DNA of 35,796 nt from Bacteroidaceae bacterium (GTDB lineage Bacteria; Bacteroidota; Bacteroidia; Bacteroidales; Bacteroidaceae). The notes beneath the pieces are model-generated. The model was not told the origin of the DNA and did not search any database. It saw only the letters and a program-made list of their open reading frames with translations. The translations under genes were made by a program, and so were the position numbers. The DNA is taken from contig BLLV01000010.1 in assembly GCA_011959205.1 (NCBI GenBank), forward strand, positions 1-35,796, in the 5' to 3' direction. Positions 15,433 to 24,448 of this stretch are shown here, piece by piece (within the stretch, counting starts at the first letter, position 1; each line of letters begins with the position of its first letter).

Positions 15433-16604
15433 ATCAATTCTATCAGACTTTTTATTTCTTCTTCAGTAATATCCGCTGTCAACGAAAAACGGATACGCGA
15501 TGTTCCTTCAGGCACAGTGGGAGGACGCACCGGCAACGCATAAAAACCTTTACGCTGCAAGAGATCGGCCTTTAACACCGTATCACCGCTATCGCCTATC
15601 GTCATTGGCAGAATATGGCTGGTAGAAGGACAAGCGTATCCTTTCTTTACCAACGCGTCTTTCAAAAGAGAGGATATTTTTTTCAACCTTTCCCTCCGAA
15701 AGCTAAAACTGTCCAAATGCTCCAAGATAAAGAATGTCCATAACAAATTGACAGGAGGAAGAGCCGTTGTAAATATGAATGTACGCATTTTATTGACCAA
15801 ATAATCACGGATGGTCTTCGAACAAACAATATATCCTCCTACCGAGGCTAACGCTTTACCAAAAGTTCCACATAAGAAGTCGATGTCGGCCACACAATCC
15901 TGTTCTTCCGCACACCCCAAGCCATGCATTCCCCGCACCCCTACAGCATGCGCTTCATCCACATATAGCAATACATTATCATATTGTTGCTTCAAAGTGA
16001 CCAAACGGCGAAGATCGGCCTCATCACCGTCCATACTGAAAATACTTTCGGTTACAATAATTATTCTATCATACCCGGCATGATTGGAAGCCAACAACTG
16101 TTCCAATTGGTCGTATCGGTTATGCCGGTACCGGATACACTTGACCGCCGATAAACGAATGCCGTCAATAATGCTGGCATGTACTAGTTTATCGGCAAGA
16201 ATCAATGTACGAGCATCGCTCACTGCAGGAAGAATACCAGCATTCATGTGATAACCACTATTAAAAAACAACGCGCTTTCCTTCCGAAACAGTCGTGCAA
16301 GCAAATCCTCTATCTGAACATAGATATCAAAATTTCCTGTCAGCAGGCGAGAGGATGAAGAGGAAGGAAGAAAGGTGTCGGGAGTAAGACTTTGCAAGAA
16401 TTCCGTACGTAATGGCAGGTAAGCAGCCAATCCCAAATAATCGTTGGATGAAAGGTTAAGCATCACTTTTCCATTCACCTCCACCTCTCTTCCCAAATGG
16501 TGGATAACAGGCAGCCTGCGAAGATTACTTCTATTTTCAAGCAGGGCTAATTCCCTTTCCCAGTCTGTTAATGAATTCATTTTTTCTATTTTTCCCAATA
16601 CCAT
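15429..16604 (-). CDS. bioF: 8-amino-7-oxononanoate synthase
   Basis: A PLP enzyme of about 391 residues that joins pimeloyl-ACP and alanine to give 8-amino-7-oxononanoate. The PLP lysine is in LCGTFGKALASVGGYIV, the family block LNLSSNDYLGLA is near the N-terminus, and YVDEAHAVGVRG carries the PLP-ring-binding Asp. Start uncertain: GTG at 16607, ATG at 16604 and ATG at 16580 (MNSLTDWER) are all in frame. The first two touch the bioA stop; the last is preceded by an A-rich stretch typical of Bacteroides starts. The gene directly follows bioA. Confidence 0.94.
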   Translation of the reverse strand: MVLGKIEKMNSLTDWERELALLENRSNLRRLPVIHHLGREVEVNGKVMLNLSSNDYLGLAAYLPLRTEFLQSLTPDTFLPSSSSSRLLTGNFDIYVQIEDLLARLFRKESALFFNSGYHMNAGILPAVSDARTLILADKLVHASIIDGIRLSAVKCIRYRHNRYDQLEQLLASNHAGYDRIIIVTESIFSMDGDEADLRRLVTLKQQYDNVLLYVDEAHAVGVRGMHGLGCAEEQDCVADIDFLCGTFGKALASVGGYIVCSKTIRDYLVNKMRTFIFTTALPPVNLLWTFFILEHLDSFSFRRERLKKISSLLKDALVKKGYACPSTSHILPMTIGDSGDTVLKADLLQRKGFYALPVRPPTVPEGTSRIRFSLTADITEEEIKSLIELI

Positions 16605-16607
16605 CAC

Positions 16608-17879
16608 TTATTCTTTTAATTCTCCTACTACCTTCACCAGTGAATGCGTCAATTTGCTCAATTCTTCCGGCTGAATTATAAAAGGCGGCATGATATACAC
16701 CAGTTTTCCAAAAGGACGTACCCATACTCCTTCTTCGACAAAACGACGTTGCATGAAAGCCATATCTACCGGTTTCTTCACTTCAATAACCCCGATAGCT
16801 CCCAATACACGCACATCAGCCACCTGTGGCAATAAAGCAGCGGGGGCCAGCTCCCTCTTCAACTGTGATTCAATAGCCTTTACCTTTTCCTCCCAACTAT
16901 ATGAAAGCAACAATTCCACGGATGCTTTCGCTACGGCACAAGCCAACGGATTTCCCATAAAAGTAGGGCCGTGCATAAAGACTCCCGGATAACCGCCGGA
17001 AATGGTATCAGCCACATCATCACTGGCAAGGACAGCAGAGAAAGTCATGTATCCACCGGTCAGTGCCTTACCTATGCACATGATATCGGGCTGGACACCC
17101 GCATGCTCCCAAGCAAACAGTTTCCCCGTTCTTCCGAAACCTGTCGCTATCTCATCAAAGATTAACAACATCCGATATTGCCTGCAAAGTTTCTCTGCCT
17201 GACGTAAAAACTCAGGATGATAAAAACGCATTCCGCCCGCCCCTTGTACAATAGGTTCCAGAATCAATGCAGCCATTTCTTCATGATGCTGTTCCAATAT
17301 TTCCTTCAAGGGTTCTATATCCTCTTCATACCAGATTCCGCCAAAGCGCGATCGGAGAGCAGGAACAAAATAACGCACAGGCAATGTAGGACCAAAAATA
17401 TGATGCATACCGGTCACCGGATCACAAACAGACATGGCATTCCACGTATCTCCATGATATCCGGACTGAATAGTTACAAAATTATTTTTCTTTTCCTTCC
17501 CTTGCGCATACCAGTATTGCACGGCCATTTTCAGTGCCACTTCTACCGCAACCGAACCGGAGTCAGCATAAAATATTTTCTGCATACGGGGAGGAACAAT
17601 CTTCAGCAACAACCTGCCTAATTCGATGGCCGGATCGTGTGTCAATCCGCCGAACATGACATGGCTCATACGGTCTATCTGTTCCTTGATCGCTTGGTTC
17701 AATACCGGATGATTGTATCCATGTACCATGCACCACCACGAAGACATCCCTTCTATCAAACATCTTCCGTCCTCCAATTCTATATATACTCCATCCGCCC
17801 GTCTTACTTTATAAGTGGGCAGCGGATGAGTAGTCGATGTATAAGGATGCCATAAATGCTCCCTGTCAAAATTTTCCAT
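16608..17879 (-). CDS. bioA: Adenosylmethionine-8-amino-7-oxononanoate aminotransferase
   Basis: A 423-residue class III aminotransferase that makes 7,8-diaminopelargonate from the BioF product, usually with SAM as amino donor. Visible marks are [12 protein letters not shown] near the N-terminus, [13 protein letters not shown], the block [15 protein letters not shown] with the PLP-binding Asp, and [11 protein letters not shown] with the Schiff-base Lys. It is a separate protein, not fused to BioB or BioD. It begins 38 bp after bioB. Confidence 0.96.
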   Translation of the reverse strand: MENFDREHLWHPYTSTTHPLPTYKVRRADGVYIELEDGRCLIEGMSSWWCMVHGYNHPVLNQAIKEQIDRMSHVMFGGLTHDPAIELGRLLLKIVPPRMQKIFYADSGSVAVEVALKMAVQYWYAQGKEKKNNFVTIQSGYHGDTWNAMSVCDPVTGMHHIFGPTLPVRYFVPALRSRFGGIWYEEDIEPLKEILEQHHEEMAALILEPIVQGAGGMRFYHPEFLRQAEKLCRQYRMLLIFDEIATGFGRTGKLFAWEHAGVQPDIMCIGKALTGGYMTFSAVLASDDVADTISGGYPGVFMHGPTFMGNPLACAVAKASVELLLSYSWEEKVKAIESQLKRELAPAALLPQVADVRVLGAIGVIEVKKPVDMAFMQRRFVEEGVWVRPFGKLVYIMPPFIIQPEELSKLTHSLVKVVGELKE

Positions 17880-17917
17880 ATATTACTTCCTTATTGTTAT
17901 AATAACTTTATGATGTG

Positions 17918-18877
17918 TCAAAGCGAATACCCGGCCTCTTCTATCAATATTTTATCTTCTGATACTTTGGAACCTAATGTAGTCAGCAAATCTCCCACAA
18001 TGGCAGAATTAATACCGATATACAATGCTTTCTTTACAGCTTCCACACTCATCTGTGAACGTCCTCCGGCAAAACGAAGAAATGCTGTGGGATTGATAAA
18101 ACGGAATAAAGCGATGGTTGTCAGAATCTCCACCTCTGCCAGACGCCCCATTTTTTCCAATGGAGTGCCGGGTATAGGCTGCAACAGGTTTATAGGGATA
18201 GACTGTACTTCCAATTCCCTCAGTGTAAAAGCAAACTCAATACGCTGTTCCATTGTTTCGCCCATGCCGATGATTCCTCCGCTGCATACATCCATCCCCA
18301 CCCTGCGTGCTGCCTGCAACGTTTCTATTTTCTGTTCTTGTGTATGAGTAGAACATAGAGATGAAAAATAAGAGGGAGCCGTTTCCAGATTACAATGATA
18401 ACGGGTGATGCCTGCCTTAAACAGCCGTTCCAGTTCCGCCTCATCCAGCAATCCTAAAGAAGCGCATAACTGAATATGCGAATGCGCACGCATGTGCTCT
18501 GTTGTCTCACATAGCCGATCCAAGTTCCGGCTACCCGGTTTCCTGCCGCTGGTCACCAAAGAAAAATGGGATACTCCCTGCGCTTCGTTATACAAAGCAT
18601 GGCACAGACATTCTTCCTTCCCAACCAAATCATAAACATCCGCTTTTGTTTTATAATGTGCAGACTGTGCGCACCATTTACAATTCTCAGGACATTTACC
18701 GGATTTAGCATTGATGATGGAACACATATCGAATTTCCGGGAAGCCAGGATCCGTGTTATCTCATGGGCCGCATCATACAAATCCTGTTTCTCTGCCTTG
18801 CAGGACAGCCAACAGGCTTCTTCTACGGTAATCTTCTCACCGCCCAGCACTTTGTTTCTTATTTCATTCAGCATCAT
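17918..18877 (-). CDS. bioB: Biotin synthase
   Basis: A 319-residue radical SAM enzyme that inserts sulfur into dethiobiotin. The 4Fe-4S motif is [13 protein letters not shown] (C62, C66, C69). Further family blocks are [31 protein letters not shown] and FAGGRSQM, the last including the conserved Arg near the 2Fe-2S cluster. The ATG at 18877 (or the next at 18874) overlaps the TGA of a 126-aa leader ORF, so translation is probably coupled to it. This is the first recognisable enzyme gene of the operon whose promoter is at 19277-19307. Confidence 0.96.
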   Translation of the reverse strand: MMLNEIRNKVLGGEKITVEEACWLSCKAEKQDLYDAAHEITRILASRKFDMCSIINAKSGKCPENCKWCAQSAHYKTKADVYDLVGKEECLCHALYNEAQGVSHFSLVTSGRKPGSRNLDRLCETTEHMRAHSHIQLCASLGLLDEAELERLFKAGITRYHCNLETAPSYFSSLCSTHTQEQKIETLQAARRVGMDVCSGGIIGMGETMEQRIEFAFTLRELEVQSIPINLLQPIPGTPLEKMGRLAEVEILTTIALFRFINPTAFLRFAGGRSQMSVEAVKKALYIGINSAIVGDLLTTLGSKVSEDKILIEEAGYSL

Positions 18878-19254
18878 ATATAGTTCATCTTAAGACAAAA
18901 AAAGCCGAAAAGATGCATGGCACATCTTTCCGGCAAACAATATTTATTCAAATAAAAAAGACAAATCACATCAGCCACCTGTGGTTGAGGCAGTTGGATC
19001 CGAAGCATTTGCAACATAGATTCAGCAGGGGCCATTCCTTCTTTATATTCCTCTCCAACCTCCTCTTTCCGTGTGGAAGAGCAAACAGAGAATGCCGTGC
19101 AAACATTTGCCTGTTTACCCAACGATACATCGGCAATCTCCTTTTTCAGGTTACCAATAGTTACACATTTGCCCAAACTATAAAACATAGCGTACTTCTT
19201 CCGGCTCCAATAGCGGAAACGTATCGTATGTTTATTCTGGCACAATTGTTTCAT
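18874..19254 (-). CDS. Unrecognised 126-aa leader ORF coupled to bioB
   Basis: I placed the start at 19254 ([20 protein letters not shown]) rather than 19440, because a consensus promoter for this strand sits at 19277-19307, inside the longer frame, and the residues before 19254 look non-coding. The product has a basic, aromatic N-terminal third ([20 protein letters not shown], then [17 protein letters not shown]), an acidic middle and a C-terminal part with several cysteines. No signal peptide or catalytic motif is evident. The TGA overlaps the bioB start (ATATGATG), which supports real translation. I recall similar RFR-x-WSRK...SLG-x-VTIG stretches in other small Bacteroidales proteins, but cannot confirm it here. 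Function unknown. Confidence 0.6.
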   Translation of the reverse strand: MKQLCQNKHTIRFRYWSRKKYAMFYSLGKCVTIGNLKKEIADVSLGKQANVCTAFSVCSSTRKEEVGEEYKEGMAPAESMLQMLRIQLPQPQVADVICLFYLNKYCLPERCAMHLFGFFCLKMNYI

Positions 19255-19276
19255 ATTTTTTCGTATCTGAGATTGG

Positions 19277-19307
19277 CAAAGGTAAATAAAATATTCAATG
19301 CGGCAAA
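19277..19307 (-). promoter_or_regulatory. Consensus Bacteroides promoter of the biotin operon
   Basis: On the minus strand TTTG (19304-19307) is followed after exactly 19 bp by TACCTTTG (19277-19284), a full match to the Bacteroides -33/-7 consensus. The predicted transcription start is near 19270, about 16 bp before the leader ORF ATG at 19254. No BirA-type or other operator palindrome was evident. Confidence 0.8.
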
Positions 19308-19405
19308 CTTTTATATAGAAAAACACCGCTCCGTTTCTTCCAACCTTAAAACCTGGTTTTCCGAAAGCACAACGGTGAATTCTTAAGTCCTTTATATTAT
19401 TTCTG

Positions 19406-20794
19406 TTATTCTTCTTTCTTCGAAGCAGCTTTCTTGACAACCGACTTCTTAGCTGCCGCCGATTTCTTGGCAGCAGATTCTTTCTTTACGGCCTTACCTT
19501 CGGCTTTTTCCAATTTAGCCTGTAATCTTTCCACTTCCTTGTTCAAAGCCACCAATTCCTCGCCCTGGTTCTTAATGGTAGTAAGCAACGAATTTAATTC
19601 TTCGTTATCCATATCTACTGGATATAATGAATTGACACGACTTATAAAATCGCCCAAAATATTCATGTAGTTGGTGAAAGCATCATACGGAGAATCATAG
19701 ATACCACGATTCAACCAAATACCGGTATTCTTAGTGGTCATGAATCGGAAATTATTACTTGCCTGCAAATAATCCCAGTCCTGCTTAATACGACGATCAT
19801 CGCACAAATGAACACGTTCTGCCACACTATAAAGTTTATTGAAGGCCTCACGCTGCATCACATTGCCTAACCACGGACTGATATCGCGTTCCTCGTCTAC
19901 CCATGACATGGGATAAGGGACATCCACCTGATCCACCGATTTCAGTTTGGTAATAATGTCGGTCGGAGTAGAGAAAGTAACCCCTCTTTCTTTCGCACAG
20001 ACAGGCAGCGCTTTCATAAATTCCAAAATATTGGAAGACAATGGCTGGGCGATGCCCAAAGCAGAAAGTTCCATGAATATATTGATAACCTGCTCCTCCT
20101 CTGGCAAAGCAGCGATCCAATCCATATATTTGTCGGCAAACAACGGATACTCACTCCATTCGGAATTAGAGAAACGCAGACTGATATCATCAGACAGTTT
20201 GAAATCGCGAAGCAGTAATTTCAAGTTCGGATTCATGGCGCAATGATACAAATAATGCGGGCTCTTCCAACCCAAAATGTGTTTTGCACCTTCAGTCAAC
20301 ATACCTTTAAAGCCCATATCAGCTACAGTAGCACCAATCTCATTCGAATATATCAAGCTGGAATTGCGGAATACTTTCGGCTCCTTGCCAAATATTTGTT
20401 TAATCTTGGTACGCATACGTTCCACCTCTTCGCGGAAACAATCTTCATTAGCCAAAGAGGAAAGGCCATGAGAATAAGGTTCGCACAAGAATTCGCAACA
20501 TCCGGTTTCATTCAGCTGATGCAATAACTCGATCACACAAGGCGCATGTACTTCCAACTGTTCCAACGCCACACCCGAAATAGACAAAGCCACCTTGAAA
20601 GTATCACCGTGATTCTTTGCCATTTCAATCAAGGCACTCAGCGCAGGAATATACGAACGTTCGGCTATATCACTGATGCCACGCTCATTTTCATAATCAT
20701 CATAATAATAGTGGTCACGGCCTATATCAAAACAGCGATAGCGTTTCAGATGGATAATTTGATGTATTTCAAAATAAAGACATATTGTTTTCAT
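19406..20794 (-). CDS. GH57 alpha-amylase-like protein lacking both catalytic residues
   Basis: A 462-residue GH57-fold protein. Region I is FEIHQIIHLKRYR near the N-terminus. In active GH57 alpha-amylases the nucleophile Glu lies in an FRNTEL-type motif; here it reads VFRNSSLIYSNE, with Ser146 in its place. The acid/base Asp lies in an FMDYETFGEHQ-type motif; here it reads IFMELSALGIAQ, with Glu242 and altered neighbours. GH57 alpha-amylase-like homologues without catalytic residues are a described group. The C-terminus (about 405-462) is a predicted coiled coil followed by a Lys/Ala-rich tail (KKSAAAKKSVVKKAASKKEE). It is the last gene of the cluster with debranching enzyme and glycosyltransferase, so a regulatory or glycogen-binding role is more likely than hydrolysis. 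Confidence 0.88.
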   Translation of the reverse strand: MKTICLYFEIHQIIHLKRYRCFDIGRDHYYYDDYENERGISDIAERSYIPALSALIEMAKNHGDTFKVALSISGVALEQLEVHAPCVIELLHQLNETGCCEFLCEPYSHGLSSLANEDCFREEVERMRTKIKQIFGKEPKVFRNSSLIYSNEIGATVADMGFKGMLTEGAKHILGWKSPHYLYHCAMNPNLKLLLRDFKLSDDISLRFSNSEWSEYPLFADKYMDWIAALPEEEQVINIFMELSALGIAQPLSSNILEFMKALPVCAKERGVTFSTPTDIITKLKSVDQVDVPYPMSWVDEERDISPWLGNVMQREAFNKLYSVAERVHLCDDRRIKQDWDYLQASNNFRFMTTKNTGIWLNRGIYDSPYDAFTNYMNILGDFISRVNSLYPVDMDNEELNSLLTTIKNQGEELVALNKEVERLQAKLEKAEGKAVKKESAAKKSAAAKKSVVKKAASKKEE

Positions 20795-20812
20795 ATCCTA
20801 ATTATTGTTTTA

Positions 20813-22078
20813 TTATTTACCATAGTTTTTTAACACCTGCTCATAGAGGGCACGGATTCTCAAGCCGACTTTCTCCCATGTAATGCCATCCACCTCTTTC
20901 TTTCCTTCTTCCTGCAGATATTGGAAAAGGGAAGGATTCGTACAGATTGAATAGATGGCGTCGGCCATTGCATTGATGTCCCAATAATCGGTCTTGATTA
21001 CTTTATCCAAAATTTCACCGCAGCCCGATTGTTTTGAGATGATAGAAGGAGTTCCGCACTGCATAGCCTCTAAAGGAGCAATACCAAAAGGTTCTGACAC
21101 GGAAGGCATTACGAACACATCACTGCTTTTATATGCTTCATAAACCTGACGCCCACGCTGGAATCCCGGGAAGTGAAAACGATCTGCAATACCTCGTTCC
21201 GCAGCTAGATTGATCATGGCGTCCAGCATGTCTCCCGATCCTGCCATTACAAAACGGATGTTACGGGTACGCTTCAAGACCAAGGCGGCGGCTTCCACAA
21301 AATATTCGGGTCCTTTCTGCATCGTGATACGCCCCAGGAAAGTCACCACTTTTTCTTTCGAATGATCAGGACGAGGAATGTCCAGCAAATCTTGCGAAAG
21401 CGGATAAACGGCATTGTGCATGGCAAAACATTTGCGCGGGTCTTGATGATATTGGTGAATAACTGTCTGACGGGTCAATTCGGACACACACATAATACAG
21501 TCGGCATGATCCATGCCATTCTTTTCCATAGCATATACTGTAGGATTCACCTTACCGCGCGAACGGTCAAAATCAGTAGCATGCACATGGATACACAAAG
21601 GTTTGCCACTTACCAGCTTGGCATGCACACCAGCCGGATAAGTCAACCAGTCATGCGCGTGGATAATATCAAATTCTTGTTGGCGCGCAACCACACCAGC
21701 AATAATAGAAAAATTATTGATCTCATCATGAAGGTTTCCCGGATAGCCGCCGGCAAACTCCATACATCCCAGATCATTGACGTGCATGTACGAGAAATCA
21801 GAATAGATATGATCACGGAAAGCATAATACTGTTCCGGAGTCGAAGTCGAAAGACGTGACTTTAAGTAATCGTAATTCACATCACGCCACACAATGGGCA
21901 CTTGGTTCATGCCTATAATGTTCAGAAACTTTTCTTCGTCGCCACAAGGTTTGGGCAAACAGAAAGTTGTTTCCATATCACCTTGCAGACTCAAACCTTT
22001 TGTTATACCGTAAGATGCTACAGCAAGACCACCATATATTTTGGGAGGAAATTCCCATCCAAACATTAATACTTTCAT
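20813..22078 (-). CDS. Glycogen/starch synthase-type glycosyltransferase
   Basis: About 421 residues from the ATG at 22078 (MKVLMFGWEFPPKIYGGLAV), chosen over an upstream in-frame TTG at 22096 because a strong AAAGGAGGG ribosome site lies just before it. The N-terminal domain has the GGLAV glucan/ADP-glucose loop and IIHAHDWLTYPAGV; the C-terminal domain has FLGRITMQKGPEYFVEAA and the sugar-nucleotide motif SEPFGIAPLEAMQCGTPSI with its EX7E pair. It should extend alpha-1,4-glucan from a nucleotide sugar in the cytosol. It follows the debranching enzyme gene by 14 bp and precedes the GH57 gene by 18 bp. Confidence 0.9.
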   Translation of the reverse strand: MKVLMFGWEFPPKIYGGLAVASYGITKGLSLQGDMETTFCLPKPCGDEEKFLNIIGMNQVPIVWRDVNYDYLKSRLSTSTPEQYYAFRDHIYSDFSYMHVNDLGCMEFAGGYPGNLHDEINNFSIIAGVVARQQEFDIIHAHDWLTYPAGVHAKLVSGKPLCIHVHATDFDRSRGKVNPTVYAMEKNGMDHADCIMCVSELTRQTVIHQYHQDPRKCFAMHNAVYPLSQDLLDIPRPDHSKEKVVTFLGRITMQKGPEYFVEAAALVLKRTRNIRFVMAGSGDMLDAMINLAAERGIADRFHFPGFQRGRQVYEAYKSSDVFVMPSVSEPFGIAPLEAMQCGTPSIISKQSGCGEILDKVIKTDYWDINAMADAIYSICTNPSLFQYLQEEGKKEVDGITWEKVGLRIRALYEQVLKNYGK

Positions 22079-22092
22079 ACAGGTCCCTCCTT

Positions 22093-24033
22093 TCAATAAT
22101 TGTATTTACTCAATAAATATAATACTCGCAATATCTCTGCCACATTCATAGCGAATGATACAGCTCCACGACCTTTGAAAGGCGGGTTACCATCAAACAA
22201 TTCAGGTATAGAGCCAATACAATGAGAAGTCATTTCGTCTTCGTAGCCTATCAGCTGACGTTCCACAAATCCTACACCACTCATCTTATAAATACGAAGG
22301 TAAGCTTCAAAATAGAAGCCTGCCAGCCAAGGCCATGCGGTACCTTGATGATAAGCATAATCACGCTGCATCTGAGGACCTACATAGTTCGGGTTGTAAC
22401 CACCACTCTTCGGACTGAGCGAACGAAGCCCTTTCGGAGTAAGCAGTTCTTTGGTCACAATGTCCAACACCCCTTTCTTCTGACGGGCATCAAGCGGAGA
22501 ATAGTCGAATGCTACAGTAAATATCATGTTCGGACGCACGCTCCAGTCCATCATATTGCCATCTACATAATCCAGTAAATAACCGTACTCATTCAAGAAA
22601 GTATCCACAAAAGCCTTCCCCGTCTTTTCTGCCAATACATTTAACGCATCAGCCAAATTATTGTTTCCACCTTCGCCCAATAGTTCACTTGTAAACCTTA
22701 AAGCATTATACCACAATGCATTAATTTCTACAATATAGCCTGTACGAGGAATCACAGGACGTCCGTTTGCGGTAGAATTCATCCATGTGATAGCCTTTTC
22801 TGTTCCGTTGGCATATAGCAGACCGTTGGAATGCAAGAAAAGATTCGGATGATTCTCCCGACGAAGGTACTCCATAATGTCTTGCAACAATGTACCATAT
22901 TTCTCACGGCATTGGTCACGCGACACCATCTTGGCATATTGCTGGATACACCACACCGCCCAAAGCAAAACATCAGGATGCTCCATTTCGTACACTTTAA
23001 CATCATCAGGCTCATCATTAATAAAGTCATGAATTGCCTTGCGGGCCGTTTCCATCACCATTTCAAACTTAGCCACTTCATCAATCGCCAATGTCAGTCC
23101 CGGCAGGGAAATAAACATATCGCGCGCACGGCATTTAAACCACGGATATCCTGCCAGAATATAAAACTCATTTCCCTGTTTATTTAAGAACTGATGGGCA
23201 GCATTTATCAGACAGTGCTGGAAATTATCACGCGGAGTACGTTCTTCCACCTCCTCTTCGAAGGTTTTCTTCAAAGTACGGGTACCGGCCTCGGATACAC
23301 CTCCTGAAAAGACGATGCTTTCACCTTTCTTTATGTCCACTTCGAAATAACCCGGAACATACAAATCTTCATTAAAATCATATCCTCTCTCCTGCTCTTT
23401 GGGATACTCAATACCCCGATACCAATCCGGCTGATAATGGAATTCATTCTTCTTGTTCAATTGCATATATAATTCGGGATAGCCCGGATACATGCATGTC
23501 TTGATTCCATTGTCCACTTCCTGATAGTCGCGGCTGGCTTGTGCATTTTCATGAGTGTACTGACGTACGCTGCGGAAAGCCAAAAACGGACGCAAGCGCA
23601 ACGTAGTAGCTGAATGTGCTTCCACCAAAGTATAACGGATTAAAATTCTATTTTCATGATGAACGAAAAGCTTTTCCTTTTTCAGAACCACACCACCTAC
23701 CCTATATACAGTAGTAGGAACTTTCTCACACTCGAATTCACGGATATACTTGTGTCCCCTGGGGCTGTAGTTGTCCCCCTGATACTTATGAAGTCCCAGA
23801 TTGAATTCAGCGCCGTGTTGTATCACTGTTTCATCCAACGACGATAACAATACATGGTTTTCATCATCCAGCTCAGGCACCGGAATGACAAGTAACCCAT
23901 GGTATTTTCTCGTATTGCAATCAACAATGGTTGTACAATGGTAGGCTCCTGAACGATTTGTGCGGAGAATTTCTTTCGGCAATGATTCCCCGAGGTTCGT
24001 CATAAGAGTCTTGTCAAATCGTAAGTAACTCAT
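22093..24033 (-). CDS. Glycogen debranching enzyme (amylo-alpha-1,6-glucosidase, GH133-like)
   Basis: A 646-residue two-domain protein. The N-terminal GDE_N-type domain begins at about residue 15 (ESLPKEILRTNRSGAYHCTT; TRKYHGLLVIP). The C-terminal (alpha/alpha)6 catalytic domain has AGYPWFKCRARDMFISLPGL, TWMNSTANGRPVIPR and YHQGTAWPWLAGFYFEAYL, with acidic residues typical of bacterial/archaeal debranching enzymes. It removes alpha-1,6 branch stubs from glycogen. It is the first gene of the three-gene glycogen cluster, with a candidate -7 box at 24131-24138. Confidence 0.92.
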   Translation of the reverse strand: MSYLRFDKTLMTNLGESLPKEILRTNRSGAYHCTTIVDCNTRKYHGLLVIPVPELDDENHVLLSSLDETVIQHGAEFNLGLHKYQGDNYSPRGHKYIREFECEKVPTTVYRVGGVVLKKEKLFVHHENRILIRYTLVEAHSATTLRLRPFLAFRSVRQYTHENAQASRDYQEVDNGIKTCMYPGYPELYMQLNKKNEFHYQPDWYRGIEYPKEQERGYDFNEDLYVPGYFEVDIKKGESIVFSGGVSEAGTRTLKKTFEEEVEERTPRDNFQHCLINAAHQFLNKQGNEFYILAGYPWFKCRARDMFISLPGLTLAIDEVAKFEMVMETARKAIHDFINDEPDDVKVYEMEHPDVLLWAVWCIQQYAKMVSRDQCREKYGTLLQDIMEYLRRENHPNLFLHSNGLLYANGTEKAITWMNSTANGRPVIPRTGYIVEINALWYNALRFTSELLGEGGNNNLADALNVLAEKTGKAFVDTFLNEYGYLLDYVDGNMMDWSVRPNMIFTVAFDYSPLDARQKKGVLDIVTKELLTPKGLRSLSPKSGGYNPNYVGPQMQRDYAYHQGTAWPWLAGFYFEAYLRIYKMSGVGFVERQLIGYEDEMTSHCIGSIPELFDGNPPFKGRGAVSFAMNVAEILRVLYLLSKYNY

Positions 24034-24130
24034 AGTTGTTATTTTAAGGTTATAAATAATGCATATTTTAAATGTGTCACATATTATTTTTTTTATGCAA
24101 CGCTCAAAATTAGTAATTAAATAGATAAAG

Positions 24131-24138
24131 CAAAATTA
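24131..24138 (-). promoter_or_regulatory. Candidate -7 box of the glycogen cluster
   Basis: The minus strand reads TAATTTTG, matching TAnnTTTG, about 100 bp upstream of the debranching enzyme ATG in a very AT-rich stretch. No clear -33 box at the usual distance. Confidence 0.35.
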
Positions 24139-24217
24139 AATGGCAAAATATTTTTCATTTTTTGTTTAAATATCGGTAGCATTCCACAAAATCCATATAA
24201 TTATAACGAAAGGAAAT

Positions 24218-24313
24218 ATGAAATTTAAAAAAGTCCTGAAGCCCGTTTCTCTTTTGAATAAACAACAATGTTCCATCGGCTATTTTTTATTTTGGGCCTT
24301 CATTTGCAGTTAA
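24218..24313 (+). CDS. Possible 31-aa small protein
   Basis: An ATG preceded by GAAAGGAAAT opens a 31-codon frame starting MKFKKVLKPVSLLNKQ and ending in a hydrophobic segment FLFWAFICS. A basic start followed by a hydrophobic end could mean a small membrane peptide. It stands alone in the 415-bp gap between the glycogen cluster and purT, on the opposite strand, and a weak stem-loop follows. Could well be chance. Confidence 0.25.
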   Translation: MKFKKVLKPVSLLNKQQCSIGYFLFWAFICS

Positions 24314-24378
24314 AAAGTTTTCTATACAAAAAACTTTATCTGTCTTGTGGTATGAATACGAATTTGCAAAAAAATAGG

Positions 24379-24423
24379 AAAAGTAAGCGTACTTCGTGAA
24401 ATGAATAAGTACGCTTACTTTTT
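24379..24423 (-). terminator. Intrinsic terminator of purT
   Basis: A perfect 16-bp inverted repeat, 24379-24394 and 24407-24422, around a 12-nt loop, lies 26 bp beyond the purT stop. On the minus strand the stem is followed by a T-rich run. On the plus strand it also ends in TTTTT, so it could act both ways. Confidence 0.8.
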
Positions 24424-24448
24424 CAGGTAATATAACATTGACAACTTA

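Noticed and set aside
19255..19440. Upstream extension of the biotin leader ORF to 19440
   Set aside because: The consensus promoter for this transcript lies inside the extension, so those codons would not be on the mRNA.
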